Assembly: GCA_022419385.1 (NCBI GenBank)
Contig: JAJUBI010000007.1
Span: 3,815,768 to 3,879,767 of the forward strand
DNA from: Paraconiothyrium sp. Pb-2020
Taxonomy: Eukaryota > Ascomycota > Dothideomycetes > Pleosporales > Didymosphaeriaceae
Direction of reading: 5' to 3'
DNA: 64,000 nt
Both the position numbers and the translations under genes were made by a program. Shown in pieces: positions 1-12,234 of the stretch. The notes under the pieces are model-generated. The model was given only the letters and a program-made list of their open reading frames with translations. It had not been told where the DNA came from and did no database searches. Within the stretch, counting starts at the first letter, position 1; each line of letters begins with the position of its first letter.

Positions 1-3000
1 CGACCCTACGATCTCGCCAGAACCTGTTGAGGCTAATCCGACTGAGGCGGCGCCGGAGATTTCAGGTAAGAAACGTTCTTTGGTGTACATATACTTGTGT
101 TAGGAATCGGTTTGGGACTATTGGTGAGCTGAATTGACGGTAAAGCAGATGTCGACAAGTCATCCACCGACGAATTGCAGGCTGAAGCAAAGGATGCAGC
201 ATCGATTGTAGATCCTCTTACTCCGGAAAGCCCTACAGCAGAGACAGAGACGCAAACGAGTGAGGCAAGCGGTACCGACTCCCCTGTGCCAGTTGAAGTA
301 CAAGAAGCCACGACAGAGGCCTCTCCAGCACCCGCTCTGGAACAGACTCCTCAAGATGAGACTGGCGAGAGTGCTGATTTGCCAGTTGCACAGGAAACCG
401 AGCCCGTAGTGGTCGGAGAGACAGCGCAAATCGCAGAGGATGTAGCTGAGCCGGCGCCTCAAGATATCGAACCTGAGCCTCATGTCCAACCTGACACTGA
501 AGAAGCTAGTGAAGGTAAGGATTCCGCTTCAGATGGTCCTAAGGACAGCGAGTCAGCCCCGGAACAAGAGACCAATGAAGGGGCGAATGAAGCCGAGCCC
601 AGTCCTACACAGAAGCAGGAACCCGACTCGCCGGATGCTACTGCAGACTCACCAGAGAACGACGGCGAGACAGCCAAAGAGCAGACGGAATCTAGCGAGC
701 CTGTGGCGGAAGGTCCATGTGAAGCGGATTCGCCAGAAAAGAGTTCAAACGGACAGGCAGAGCAGCCAAATGAAGCCCATGCGGATGGTTCGGCGGCCGA
801 TAATGCCCAACCGACGTCAGAGCAACAAGATGAACCACCTGTTGAGCAGACTGGATCCGAAGAGCAAGAGCCAAGCCAGGTAGACGCACAGCCAAGCGAA
901 ACCGAATTACAGGAATCTGCTGTTGAGGAGAGTGCACCGCCTGCTGAGGAGACTGAACGGCCTGCTGAGGAGACTGCACCGCCCGCTGAGGAAGATTCAT
1001 CACGAGCCGAGGAAGACGCGCCACCAGCTCAGGTGGATGCAAGCACAGGATCTGCCGCTGCCGAGGGTTCTGCTCCGGAGGTATTGCCAGAGAAGACAGA
1101 GTTGCCGCTTGAAAACGCGACTACCTCACCTGGTGGCGAAACGGAATCTCCAGCTCCAGAAGAGCCTCCAACAGAAATAGCACCCGACAACTCAGATCAG
1201 CCCGAGGTCGAAGAAAATGGCACAGGCGCGGTTGATATCTCGCCAGAAGTGGTGGATGCAGAAGTAGGCGATCAATCTCCAGAGGTCGCAAATGATGAAT
1301 CCGAAGACACTTCACACACTCCACTCGATGAAGAGATGGATGAGGTTCAGCCCACTACACCTCCCGCGGAACCTGAAGATGCTGCTGAAGATGTAGTGGA
1401 TAATTCCAACGAGAAGGAAGCTGAGAAGACGGTCACTGAAGGAAACGATCCTGAGCCTGTAGCAACCGCAGGAGATGGGGCGGGAGTAGCGATTGTGCAA
1501 GCTGGAGAAAGTGTTGCTAGTCAAGCCGCGGAAATGGAGCCGAGCCCGCAACAGGAGTCCAACACTGCTGCAGCTGAGACCAGCGAGGAAGCACCTGCCG
1601 AGCAAGTACAAGAACCGGCAACGCAGTCGGTGACTGAAGAGCCTGCCCAGGCCGAGGCCATGGTGGAGGATGCCCCCGCGGAGCGATCCTTGGAGCAGCC
1701 TGAGGTAGTTGAAGAGCCTGAAAGTGCCCAAGATACAGGTCTGCCCACAAATGAGGAACCACCGGATTCTACTGGTCCACACGACGACACGCAACCGCGA
1801 ACGCCACCGAACGAGTCAGCAATGGTTGACGGGCCCACACCTGATACAACACCGAGAGAAAAACATAGGCGTCGGCACTCTCACGCACACCGTGACAGCA
1901 GACACTCGCATCGCAGACGCGAAAGCAACGCTAGCGCTAATGAACGTCCTACGCTAAACCCGTTTGCTTTGTTGGCTGCTACCAGGCTCGCTGCACCTGT
2001 TAAGAACAAGCGAAGAGATAGCTTGACAGATCGTGAGTATAGCAAGCACAAGGAGAAGATGCGAGAAGCCGAGAAAGGGAGCAGCAGTAGCAAAGAAAGA
2101 TCACATCGCGAGCACAAGTCACATAGACATCACCGCGATAGGGGCGATGACAGAGAAAGCAAGCGTCGCGCCGTGGAGGAAGCTGAAGCCGAAGCTGAGC
2201 GAAAGCAGCGTCGTGAAGCCCGGCGTGCTGAAAAAGAAAGAATAGCCCAAGAGGAGGCGGCCAGAAAAGAGCAGGAAGACGAAGAACGAAGACAGAAGCG
2301 TCGTGAAGAGCGTCGGGCCAAACGAGCGGAAGAAGATCGAATGCGTAAAGAGCAGGAGGAGCGCCTTGCAAGAGAAGCCGGAGAAAGGCATGCAAGGGAA
2401 GAAGAAGAGAGACGAATCAGACACGAGAAAAAGCGGCGACTAAGGCATGAAGCTGAGAAAGAGGCTGAGACTGAGAGAAAGGCCAGGCGGCTGGAGCGTG
2501 AAAAGGCCGAACAAGATGAAGAAGACCGAAGGCTGCGCCGTCAACGTCGCGCTCAGATGGAAAAAGAGAAGCTGACGCCCAAAAAGGCTGTAGCCATCGA
2601 TCCCGAGCCCCGAGACGCGGCTCGTCGTGCTGCTGAAGAGGAAGAGGACCCTGTTCCAGAATCCCCTGTCACTCCTCGTGCGCCTGAGCGTAGGCACACA
2701 AGCGACCGCCGCCGAGACGCACCGCCTCCCGCGCGTAGAAACAGTTTACTTGGAGGGTTCTCGCTTTTTGGCCGATCGAAAACGGAACCCGTCGTGCCTA
2801 ATGCCAAGTCAATCAAGCCTGTAGCTCGCGTTCGTACCGACCCTGCAGAGACACCACCGAGTCCTGTGGAGGCCTTGCGAAAAGAGAAAGAGGGTCGAGC
2901 GAGTAGCCAACACTCCTCTAATGAGAGCCGCGAAAGGGGGGAGCGGCCGCATAGGAGCCGTCGCCATTCACACGGTCATCACCGGCGATTCAATTCTGCG

Positions 3001-3498
3001 GAAGAGGAGGTTGAGTATCGTGCTCGCAAAGAAGAGCGGCGCAAGGCCAAGCTTGAAATGTCGGGTGCTCGTGATGGCGGCGTCTCGCTGAATGCAACCG
3101 TCGACGATGCCCTGCCGCCTGAGCCAGCAGAGGCAATGGTAGCTCCCCAACCTCAAGAAGTTGCGGATGATCGTCCGAGGTCTCCGTATCTCGATGACTC
3201 CGCAGCCGTCGTTGGCGCCGCATCGACATCTTCTGGCGAGCATCGCGAGCGTCGGCGCACAACCCGTCGCGTTTCTATTGTTGAGGATGCGCGTCCTAAA
3301 AGCCGGCGTATATCCGTCACCGAGAAAGAGAGATCACCAAGCAAACGCACCGAGAGCGACAGACCGCGAACTAGGGGAGCAGGCGAAGAGCGAGCGAGGC
3401 CGCGGCGCAGCGAAACAGAACGAAGCAGTCGCAGTAAGAAGAAGGATGATAATGGTATCAAGGGTTTCTTAGGAGGATTAAAGAGAATAGTCGCTTAG
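1..3498 (+). CDS. Large disordered Glu/Pro/Ala-rich protein with a charged coiled-coil half, 5' partial
   Basis: Partial gene that begins upstream of the window. An exon covering 1-65 is open in frame 2. A GTAAGA donor at 66 and a CAG acceptor ending at 148 join it through a split Asp codon to a long exon 149-3498. The visible product is about 1140 residues. The first half is acidic and low in complexity (Glu, Pro, Ala, Thr), with near-repeats such as PAEETxxPAEE. The middle (roughly nt 1860-2570) is dense in Arg, Glu and Lys and would form a long single alpha helix or coiled coil. The C-terminal third is Ser/Arg/His-rich with many basic patches. It ends in the compact hydrophobic-basic motif GIKGFLGGLKRIVA. 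No catalytic domain, signal peptide or membrane segment is visible. Fungal proteins of this type are usually labelled hypothetical; a scaffold or cytoskeletal role is a guess. Strong codon continuity makes the gene itself secure. Confidence 0.85.
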
Positions 3499-4295
3499 CG
3501 CATCCGTTTCTGGTACAGTGACCTTGGTCCCTAGGGCGTGCTGCGTTTTCATTGCACTATGAGGAACGGGTTGGGGCATATATAAGATTGAGGCTTCATT
3601 GAACGGCGTTTAGGGTGCGATATACCACGGTCGCTGCTTTCTCGAGGCGTTTGGCATCATCTGGGTCGCAGGGTGGCATTTGTGTATCTGTACGGCTTGT
3701 ACGCGCTATGGTTCTGGAAAGTGTCTTTCGAGAAGTGTTATAGTATTATGAGTTATGAATATATCCTTTTGCAATTTCAGGTTCTGCTATTATATATTTA
3801 GTGAGTGGGCCGGTACCATGCTGACAACCAGAGGCTTCTTGGACGAAGTGACGAGTCGTATCTCTGGACTACATTCATATCGAAGCAGATCTTCTTGTAG
3901 CTCGGACGAGGACCAGCGGTCGTCACACGTCACGATTCGTCTCAGGTCGATCACATGGATGTCATCGAACAGAGACAAGAGTGCAAGAAGTGGGTTCTGT
4001 TATGGCGTAGAGGAAAATGAGGAATTGCAATTATTGTGCATACTTGACTGGTCGGTGTTCAGGAACGGCAAATACCTTTCTCAGTTCCATTGATCTGACG
4101 AACCGACATGTCCCGCTTGGTAAGTCTACGTCCTATGTACCCATTGTTTAGCTTAGCTTGATTCTTCGCCTGCATTTTAATAGGGCGAACGGGTCGAATA
4201 TCGTCAATCTTCTGGATATTATAAGTCACGAAGATCTGATAGTCTTCAGAGAGGACTACCATCTTGTGTGCATTGAAGCGCATGCAACTACCACG
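3499..4295. other. Intergenic, no gene seen
   Basis: Short open frames here (for example 3755-4093) have no family signature and partly mirror the opposite-strand gene that follows. I see no tRNA or repeat. Confidence 0.5.
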
Positions 4296-5572
4296 CTAGA
4301 CGTCTTGAACTATGAAAGCCAAGCAGAGCCCCATGTTCTCGCGGGGTGCATCCATAACCGAGCCATGATAGTCCCACACAATCACTTCGCTGAATCTCTT
4401 CAGTCCCAATTGGTCCTTGTGAGTATTCAGCAGGAAACCACCACCGCTTCCATTAGGCGTGCCCAGGAGCACGCGAGCCTCCTCAGTGTCCATACTAAAG
4501 GTGATGCGGTTTTGCCAGTCCGGCATGTGGGTGCGAGGCGCATTCCCCATGCGGCTATCGTAGTTCTTCACAGCGGCAATGATCCATCCAGCCGTCGGCC
4601 TGTTTACAATATGCACACGTACAATCGCTGACAGGTCGCGCACGCTGCGGTTGAATCGCGCACACATGTACTGCCACTGCAGAAACGCCACGTCGGACCA
4701 GCGCTCCAATGTCGGCCGGGTGCCATAGCTTGAGGCTGCGGGAGAGAAGTTTACATCGGCGGCAAGGACTGTGCAATGTTAGTCGTTAGGGTACCAGCGC
4801 CGAGAGTCTCCGTAAAGATAGATAGAGATGCACTGGATGATACGTACTGCCACCGTCCGGGTATACAACTTGTTGGTATTCGGCTCCAGTGGCCTCATAC
4901 TCAACCCCATCAACGACCCAATTATTTGCATGTGAGGCTCCGATCTTGCCCCAATTGTCAGGATCAGCGCCCAGGTCTCGTAGCGCACCCGATATGTCGC
5001 TGGTGTATGTGGGCTCCTCATCTTCGTCATCTTGTTCGTCTCCTTCGCCACTAACGTACATGTTATCGTCCCAGCCCTGCCTTGCAAGTTCGTCGTATTG
5101 GTAGTATGAGCTTTGTGGACTCTCGTAGTCGTTTTGCAGCCAGATTTGCTCATTGGTTTGGGGAAACGCGCATACCTATGGGAAAACACAAGACCGTAAG
5201 CATCTGCGCGAAGAGTAGTTCTAGGTGTATGCAGTGGAAAAAGCGCGCAGAACCCTCTCGGTGGAATACGAGCAGCTCTTAAGCAGAGGTTGTTTCCAAG
5301 AAGTTGGACGTGGCAACGGCGTAGATACATACAAATCGGTTCCCCTTAGTTAGCAAGTCGCCCCTATCCGCCCAATTCACTATCAGATTGTCATTTTGCC
5401 GTCTAAAGAGACTCGAATTGCCCGTCGCCAGAGCAGAGAGTTCGCCATCATCAAACCCAGACAACGACTGCTTTGATGGAAGGTGGACACTGCGGGCATA
5501 AACGGTAGATACCGGTAGGAAAGCAAGAATTGCTATTAGCCAGCGTTGAAAGCTGGTAGCAGCTGGGAGCAT
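4296..5572 (-). CDS. Secreted protein of unknown function, three exons
   Basis: Exons on the minus strand are 5333-5572, 4848-5175 and 4296-4768. Donors GTATGT and GTACGT and acceptors TAG and CAG give phases 0 and 1 that join without a break. The total is 346 residues. The N-terminus is a clear signal peptide (MLPAATSFQRW followed by LIAILAFLPVSTVYA). After it comes a Gln/Tyr/Asp-rich segment with an acidic run (GEGDEQDDEDEE). The C-terminal half carries the segment LLGTPNGSGGGFLLNTHKDQ. From memory, I associate a [LS]PNGxG...H...LG block like this with a widespread ascomycete secreted family that has no assigned activity. It is predicted to be exported. Two Cys appear in the mature region near the exon joins. 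Function is unknown; it could be a small effector-like or wall-associated protein. The exon model is well supported by frame and splice sites, and the family assignment is weak. Confidence 0.8.
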
Positions 5573-6421
5573 GGTTGCGTTTAAGAATGTATCAAATGAG
5601 TGACTGGGCTAAAGAGCGTCGGGGTCCAGGAAAGGACAGTGAGAAAAACGAGTGACTGGAGTAGGTGCTCATCCACTACGAGAAACTCGAGAGGATAACG
5701 ACTGCTCATAAGAACGTCAACACTAGAGAAGATTGCACTCCATTCTGAATAGGCGATAGTGCAATTCCTCACTGATGTGGCATGATTACTGGTAAGGCTT
5801 CACGGTTGTGGGGCGGATTAACCGTTGGCACTACGGCTTGCCTGTATCGTGATCTTGACTGCAGAAAACCTGGCCGTTGAATGGCGTGAACTAGCCCACT
5901 GATTAGGAAGGATCCTTTAATGTAGACAGTAGTTCGCTAGTGTAGCATGTCCAGAATTACCAGGTCTTCTCGGCATCGCCTAATTGAATCCTTCCGCAAC
6001 AGGTCTTGGCACCTTCATTCTAAATTCTACATATCTCCTAGGAGAAACTAGACGAATGTATCATTTCTCACAACACTTGGCGCTGATCAATAACGGTATA
6101 GTCAGACAGTGCAGCCCGTGCTCTATGTTCTCGCGCGAGAATCCCAGTGACATTCTTCCGTAGTGGCACCGTACATGTTGTGGTATATTGGGTAAGTAGA
6201 GTCAGGGTTGCAGAAGATCCGAGCGGTGATCTAAGCATGGACAAGGGTGGTAGGGAACATTACCGGAAGAAGGATAGGTAGATTTACTTCGTACCAACCG
6301 GAGACTTTTCCATATGCTAGTCAATCCATATATCTCCCCATGAACTCCCAACTTTCCATCAACCCCACAAAACGAGTTATTGAGGATCCATATTCCGCTT
6401 TGGTCATCTTGGCCACGGCCC
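5573..6421. other. Intergenic, no gene seen
   Basis: No supported open frame, RNA gene or repeat was found between the two minus-strand genes. The first part presumably holds the promoter of the secreted-protein gene that ends at 5572. Confidence 0.5.
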
Positions 6422-7663
6422 TTAGACATCCTGCTGGTAGCCCTCGAGGTCACGATTCAGACGTTCTTCTATCTCAGCACGCAGAGCAGCAGGCACGAGG
6501 CTGCGCCAGATAAAGAACCATGCCGCCTGCGAGGCAATGGCCCTGTGCCCAGCATGCGTCGCCTTGACCTCGGGCGGCACCAGCTCCATCGTTTCGAGCT
6601 TCTCTCTATCCCAAAGCGCAAACCCGAGGCGGCGAAACGGCCAAAAGGGCACGCCACGAACAGGCGATGCCGGATGCGACGCGAGCCTGACCCAATGTTG
6701 CCATCCAGCCGTGGCCAGGTTGAGCGTCCCACGCGATCGGGTGTCTACCTCGTGCAGCGGCGACAGTAGCGTCTCCCAGGGTAGCGAGGCGGTAGCCGTT
6801 GAAGTCTTTACCACAGTCTCGGGCCAATACCAAATGTGGTCTTTTGGGTGAAGGGGAGTCAGGGGCGCGTCTTGGCTGTAACCCAGATACTCGGCGGCCG
6901 TTAGTAGCTCATCCTGCTCGACCCACAGCTCCGAGTCAGCAAAGAAGGACAGGCCCAGGGTACCGTTGCGCCCGGATGCGCTCTGGGCGAGCGCTTCGGC
7001 TAAGCGCAACTTCCAGAGTCCGCGCATAGCGCGCTGGCCTTCCTGCCACGAGCAGCAAGTGAACTCAGGTGGGACGTAGGGACGGCCGGCGGCAGTCTCA
7101 CGCCAGGGCGGGCGACGTGAGTCGCCATGGCGGTAGAGGTTGCGTCGAGGGCGTACTAGGTGCTGCGGTTCGACGAGGCGACTCTTCGCGCTGTAATATT
7201 CTAGGCATGTGGTTGCGGCGCGTGCGATGCGCACAACCTGGCCGAAGAGATTTCGAGCAGCCTGTCCATTAATTCCCAGAATGAGCGGCAAATCAGCATA
7301 TGCTGCTGGAGTGTTTGTCAATGGCGGTGACGGCTGCGGTATGGGCTGGGCCCGGCCGACACATCGGCCCATTGGAGGGCGGAAGTAGCCATCTCGAACA
7401 GCCTCTGGGCTCAGAACAGGCTGATATTCCAGCAGGATGCGGGCAGTCGCATAGATTAGCGACACCAACTGTCCAGGGAGCGATTCCTCAAGCACTCGGG
7501 CGAGCAGGACTGGTCCAACAGAAGACGAGAAGACGAGGTTGGCCTTGGGCCACGCTGTTAGCACCGAGTAAAGCGATACCGCCGAGTCAATGCGGACTAA
7601 AATCTCGCAAATGAGCTCGCTAGGAAGAGTATCGAGGCAGGCACAGGCGGCAAGCGACATCAT
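6422..7663 (-). CDS. F-box-like protein
   Basis: Single-exon frame of 413 residues starting at the ATG at 7661-7663. Residues 9-45 (LDTLPSELICEILVRI followed by DSAVSLYSVLTAWPKAN) match the F-box pattern LPxELxxxIL...L. F-box proteins dock on Skp1 and bring substrates to SCF (cullin-1) ubiquitin ligases. The rest of the chain is Trp- and Arg-rich with no visible LRR, WD40 or Kelch repeats, as in the many fungal F-box proteins of unknown substrate. Base composition is GC-rich like the neighbouring intact genes, and no stop or frameshift is seen. The F-box call rests on a short motif, so an unrelated protein with an LPxEL start remains possible. Confidence 0.7.
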   Translation of the reverse strand: MMSLAACACLDTLPSELICEILVRIDSAVSLYSVLTAWPKANLVFSSSVGPVLLARVLEESLPGQLVSLIYATARILLEYQPVLSPEAVRDGYFRPPMGRCVGRAQPIPQPSPPLTNTPAAYADLPLILGINGQAARNLFGQVVRIARAATTCLEYYSAKSRLVEPQHLVRPRRNLYRHGDSRRPPWRETAAGRPYVPPEFTCCSWQEGQRAMRGLWKLRLAEALAQSASGRNGTLGLSFFADSELWVEQDELLTAAEYLGYSQDAPLTPLHPKDHIWYWPETVVKTSTATASLPWETLLSPLHEVDTRSRGTLNLATAGWQHWVRLASHPASPVRGVPFWPFRRLGFALWDREKLETMELVPPEVKATHAGHRAIASQAAWFFIWRSLVPAALRAEIEERLNRDLEGYQQDV

Positions 7664-8083
7664 GCTAGAGGAGCGGTAGGCAAGTATGTCTTGAGGCGAG
7701 AGTGGTAAATTGCTGAAAGAAGTAGATCGGAAATTGTACTACTGTACGCTACAAATAAACCATCCAAGCGAAGTAGGAAGCAAGCTACTTTAGCGTGGGT
7801 TCACCGTCCGATCGAACGAGTATAGCCTTTCCCGCACCGTGTCACCCTTGTGGCCCAAGTGGAAATGGCTACCAGGGCCTACCCTCTCTTGTTGCTGTGC
7901 CGGCTACTCCGCTGAATTCTTCATAATCATTAGATATATAGGGCGAGATTCAAAGACTCCTTGATGACATCGCCTACCGATCTGACAGTCACTCTTTTCT
8001 TTCCGTTGCGGGACCATATGCTTTGCTCTGCAAGCTATTACACTCTTTCCTAATTCAAGGCTTCGAGCCTTACAAGGCAGAAC
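7664..8083. other. Divergent promoter region
   Basis: About 420 bp between two genes transcribed away from each other. It must contain both promoters. I see no coding signal and no unmistakable TATA element. Confidence 0.4.
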
Positions 8084-11000
8084 ATGCGGCTCAGTTTGCA
8101 CGTTGGCGCTGCTGTGGCACTCTTTGCGGGCGTCAACTCGGTCCCGACGCCCGCCAGCCTGGCTGTCCGCCGTCTGCTAAGCGGACGGGCTGACACGTGC
8201 TCGATCGGCGGCTTTTTTGACGGCATCGGTGACCAGGGCGACGATGAGTTTCCACCCGAGTGGAACGGTGGGGGCGGCGGCGGTGGGGGCGGAGATGGTG
8301 CAGATCCTGTCACGCCGCCAGACGATCCTTTCTTCCTCCGCATCCTGCCACTCGGCGCCTCCATCACAAAGGGCCTTACCTCTGAGGCCTACGGTGGCAA
8401 TGGCTACCGCAAGCCACTGCGCGATGCCCTCCGCTTCACCGGCTGGCCCGTCAACATGGTCGGCACGAAGCACGATGGCACCATGCACGACAACAACCAC
8501 GAAGGTACCTCAGGCTTCCTCATCTCCGAGGTCAACGCTGCCGCAGATCTCTCCATCCCCTTCCTGCCCAACATTGTGCTCCTCAACGCCGGCACCAACG
8601 ACTGCGAGCGCAATGTGGATTTCGACACAGCTCACGAGCGCACGAAGAGCCTCGTCGAAAAGCTGTTGAGTAAGATCCCCGGCACCACCGTCATTCTGTC
8701 TACGCTGGTGCCTCACAAATGGCCCGATGCCAATGCACGTGTGACAACGCTCAACCAGCGGTACCGCGATCTCGTCAAATCTATGAACAACGAGCATCTG
8801 CTGCTGGCCGACATGAACACAGGCTGGCTTACTGAAAGCGATCTGACCGATAAGACACATCCCACCGAGGAGGGCTATCGCAAGATGGCTGCCGTCTGGG
8901 AACGCGCCATCTATGCAGCTCTGTCGCGTAATGTGGTCACCAGGCCGGCGACTACATCTCATGATGATGTAGGCGGAAACTCATGCCTCAAGGAGTTTGG
9001 CTCGGGCAACACGCGTGGTGTAGTCAAAACACAGGCCGGCTCCGGGCTCGATGATGGTCCTTATATCCATTCTAGCAGCTCGCGTGGTACCTTCAACCAA
9101 CTGGCGTATGGCTCTGATACTGAGGACTCGCACACACACAGATGGTTCGCCCAGCTCGTCAACGTCTACGGCGACTATCGCGAGATGGCCATCGACGAAA
9201 GTGTCCGGCAGGTCGTTGGCAGCGATGGCAGCCTCCGCTTCTTCGATATGATCCTCAACCAGGGCAACGGTGACTTTATCGGCGGAGGGATCATCGACGT
9301 CAAGAATGATTGCAAAGCCAAGGGCGTGCATTGGGGCGACGTGGATGGTGATGGACTCGATGACTTCATCTGCATCGGTGCCGAGGGCAACATGTATGTC
9401 TCCATCAATGATGGCGGCACTTCGCCCCTCTTCACCTATATCGGCCTCGTTTTCTCCGTGCCCAAGGGCTACTCACAGGCTAACGTGAGGCTGGGCGACA
9501 TCGACGGCGATGGGCGCATCGATTACTGTGTTGTTGGCGCCAGTGGTGATATACGTTGCTGGCGCAACGGCGGCATAGGTGGGAACCCGGAATACTGGCA
9601 GGAGATGGGCCCCGATGGCCAAATTGTTTTTACGGGAAAAGGCGTGAGTCACCCCTTGTCACTTTAAGTGCAGCCCCTTTTTTGTGTCTACTCACGTATG
9701 TGAACGGGAACATATCTGATTGCTAACCAAACACGTGCGATGCAGATGGGGGATATTGCTGGGGTACGCCTCGTTGACATCAATGGCGATTTCCGCGCCG
9801 ACTGGGTGTACGTCAACGATGACGGGTCGACCGTTATCTACATCAACCAGCGTGGCATGGGCAAGAACCTGATTCCTACGTGGGTCAAAGCACAGTCTGG
9901 CCACGGAGGCATGGGCGTTGCCGGCACCAGGGATCGGATTCGCTTCGCCCGAATCTTTGGTAGCAATCGGGCTGACTACGTGTACATTTACCGCGAGAAA
10001 ACCGGAAACAGCCAGTTTGACCGCTTTAAGATCTGGGAGAATACCGGCGTAGGCGGGACCAAGCTCAAAGGCGATGGTACGCGATTTTGCGACATGCGCG
10101 GACTTGGTGCCGATGATATGGTATGGGTCAAAAGCACAGGCGAGATCTCTATCTACGAAAACATGCACCGAAACGGCCAATGGGACACGTCTCCATTATG
10201 GAATGTAATGGGTCAGGTCCTGGAAACGTATCGCGACCGCAAGAGCATTCACCTCGGTGACTGGGACGGCGACGGCAAGTGCGACATCCTCAGCGTCAAC
10301 CGTGACAACGGCGCCGTGGAGGTGTGGCGTAACGACTGGTCTTCTGCCAGAGGCTACTCGTTCACCGCCATGGGCCAGATGTCGAGTGGCGTCACATGCA
10401 CCCAGGGTTGGGGTCCGGGATTGTACGATCTCGGCGTCCGCTTCGCCCACCTCGACGACGACAAGCGTATCGACTACCTCTGCATCGAGCCCGATGGCCG
10501 TGCCGACGGCTGGCTTAACACCGAAAACGAGGGCATGAAGAGCTTGGGCCAGGTTAAGAGATCTGAAGGCAAGGACCGGGCGAATTTGCGATGGGCGGAT
10601 GTCGATGGTGACGGACTGGACGACTTTTTGTTCATCGAGAAGTTCAATGGCGACACGTCTGTGAACCTCAATGTAAGATCCTCTCTTTGCCTTGCCTGCT
10701 ATGACTCGGGCGTCGCTGACTCATTTCTCAAATACAGGCCGGCTTTATGGAAGCATCGGGCAGTGCCATATTCTGGAACGGTGTCGGCAAGCGCTATCTA
10801 GGACCCGGGTACGGACCTAACCTTCACTTTCCCAACTTGGGCGGGCTGGGCGTGGCCGACATGGTCCAAGTCAATCCTCAGACAAACGAGGCCTGGACCT
10901 GGTTCAACGACTGCTCGGTGAGTGGAAGTCAAGATGATGAGAATCCCGTCAAAGATCCCAACCTCCCCGTGCCACCTTCGTCCGGTGGAGGAGGTGGTAG

Positions 11001-12234
11001 CCCTGGCAATGGCGGTGGAGGATCTGCTCCACCGCCGCCCACTGTGGGCGGCGTCTACTACGATCTACCCCACTTCCCAACGTTCGTCTCCCTGGGTGAC
11101 AGCTACGCCGCAGGAATCGGCGCGGGTAGCCAGGCGGAGAACAAGTGGGATGCACAGGCGGATTACCAGTGCTTTACTACTGTCAATGCTTACGGCCACA
11201 GTTTCTGGACCACCAACCTGGGCGACAAGAGTTTCAATTTCCTCGCCTGCACAGGCGACAAGATCGAGAATGTGCTGACGGAAGGCTCCCACGGGCGCCC
11301 GTCGCAGATATCTATCCTCAAGGACCAGATTGGTGGCTCCCAGCTCGGCATGGCAACACTGTCCATCGGAGGAAACGATGCCATGTTTGCAGAAGTTGCT
11401 ATCCGATGCCTGTTCTTCGGAATGAACTCATGCGACCAATACATGGCCGACGCCGAATTAGCCGTCGTAGATATGCGACCTAAGCTGGTGTCGACTTACC
11501 GCGCCATACTTGACGCCGTCGACTACCAGTACTTCACGCTCATCGTGACTGGATACGCCTCCTTCTTTAACGACGAGGACCAATCCGAGTTCGGAGCCGC
11601 GGATGAGAACTGTGACAAGCAGACCATTTCGGTGGTGGAGGAAGACAATGTTCTCAACAAGCACGTACCCTACTTGACACGGTCCATACGCACTGAACTC
11701 AATCGCGCTGTTCAGGCGATGAACAAGCAGATCCAACTAGCCGTGGAGGAGGTGCAAGCCCTGTACCCGTTCAAGCGCGTCAAGTTCGTCGACATGGAAC
11801 CCCTATTCGACGGCCACCGCTTCTGCGACAAGGGCGACGACGGCAAGCTCCTAGACCTCGAAGACGTCTATTTCTTCGTCCCATACGCCGACGACATTAC
11901 CGAGACAGGCCACCAGCTGAATCCACGAGACAGCGACGGCACAAAGGTCGACTTGACGAAGCGGGACGCCGCAGGCTCCGAGTGTGAGTCATGGACCGGG
12001 TACTTTGCCGATCTGTGGGACTGTGCGTGGGCGGAAGCAGTTGCGCAGGCCGGCAGCGATGATCCTGTTGATGTCAAGGTGGATGGCGAGAAGTATCCGG
12101 ATATAGCAGGTCGAAGCCTCTCATTCATTACTAAGAATGGCTTGTACAAGGCTATGCACCCAAAGAGTATTGTACACCAGAAGCTAGCGAAGCTCATCAT
12201 GTCGGAGTGGAAGGTATGGGGCGTGGCAGATTGA
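8084..12234 (+). CDS. Secreted bidomain SGNH hydrolase with FG-GAP/VCBS-type repeats
   Basis: Exons 8084-9643, 9746-10672 and 10738-12234, all joined in phase 0 (donors GTGAGT and GTAAGA, acceptors GCAG and ACAG), encode 1327 residues. Residues 1-19 are a signal peptide. After a Gly-rich linker, residues about 85-285 form an SGNH/GDSL hydrolase: PLGASIT (Ser93), NAGTND (Asn172) and DKTHPTEEGY (Asp256, His259), most like carbohydrate-esterase-type lipases. Residues about 320-890 contain many Asp/Gly repeats such as GDVDGDGLDDF and GDIDGDGRIDY, the Ca-binding loops of FG-GAP/VCBS beta-propellers. A Ser/Pro/Gly linker follows. Residues about 940-1327 form a second, different SGNH domain: LGDSYAAGIG (Ser951), SIGGNDAMF (Asn1042) and MHPKSIVHQ (His1303). 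It is probably an extracellular esterase acting on plant or fungal polysaccharide or lipid esters. All catalytic blocks look intact; the substrate is not deducible. Confidence 0.9.
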
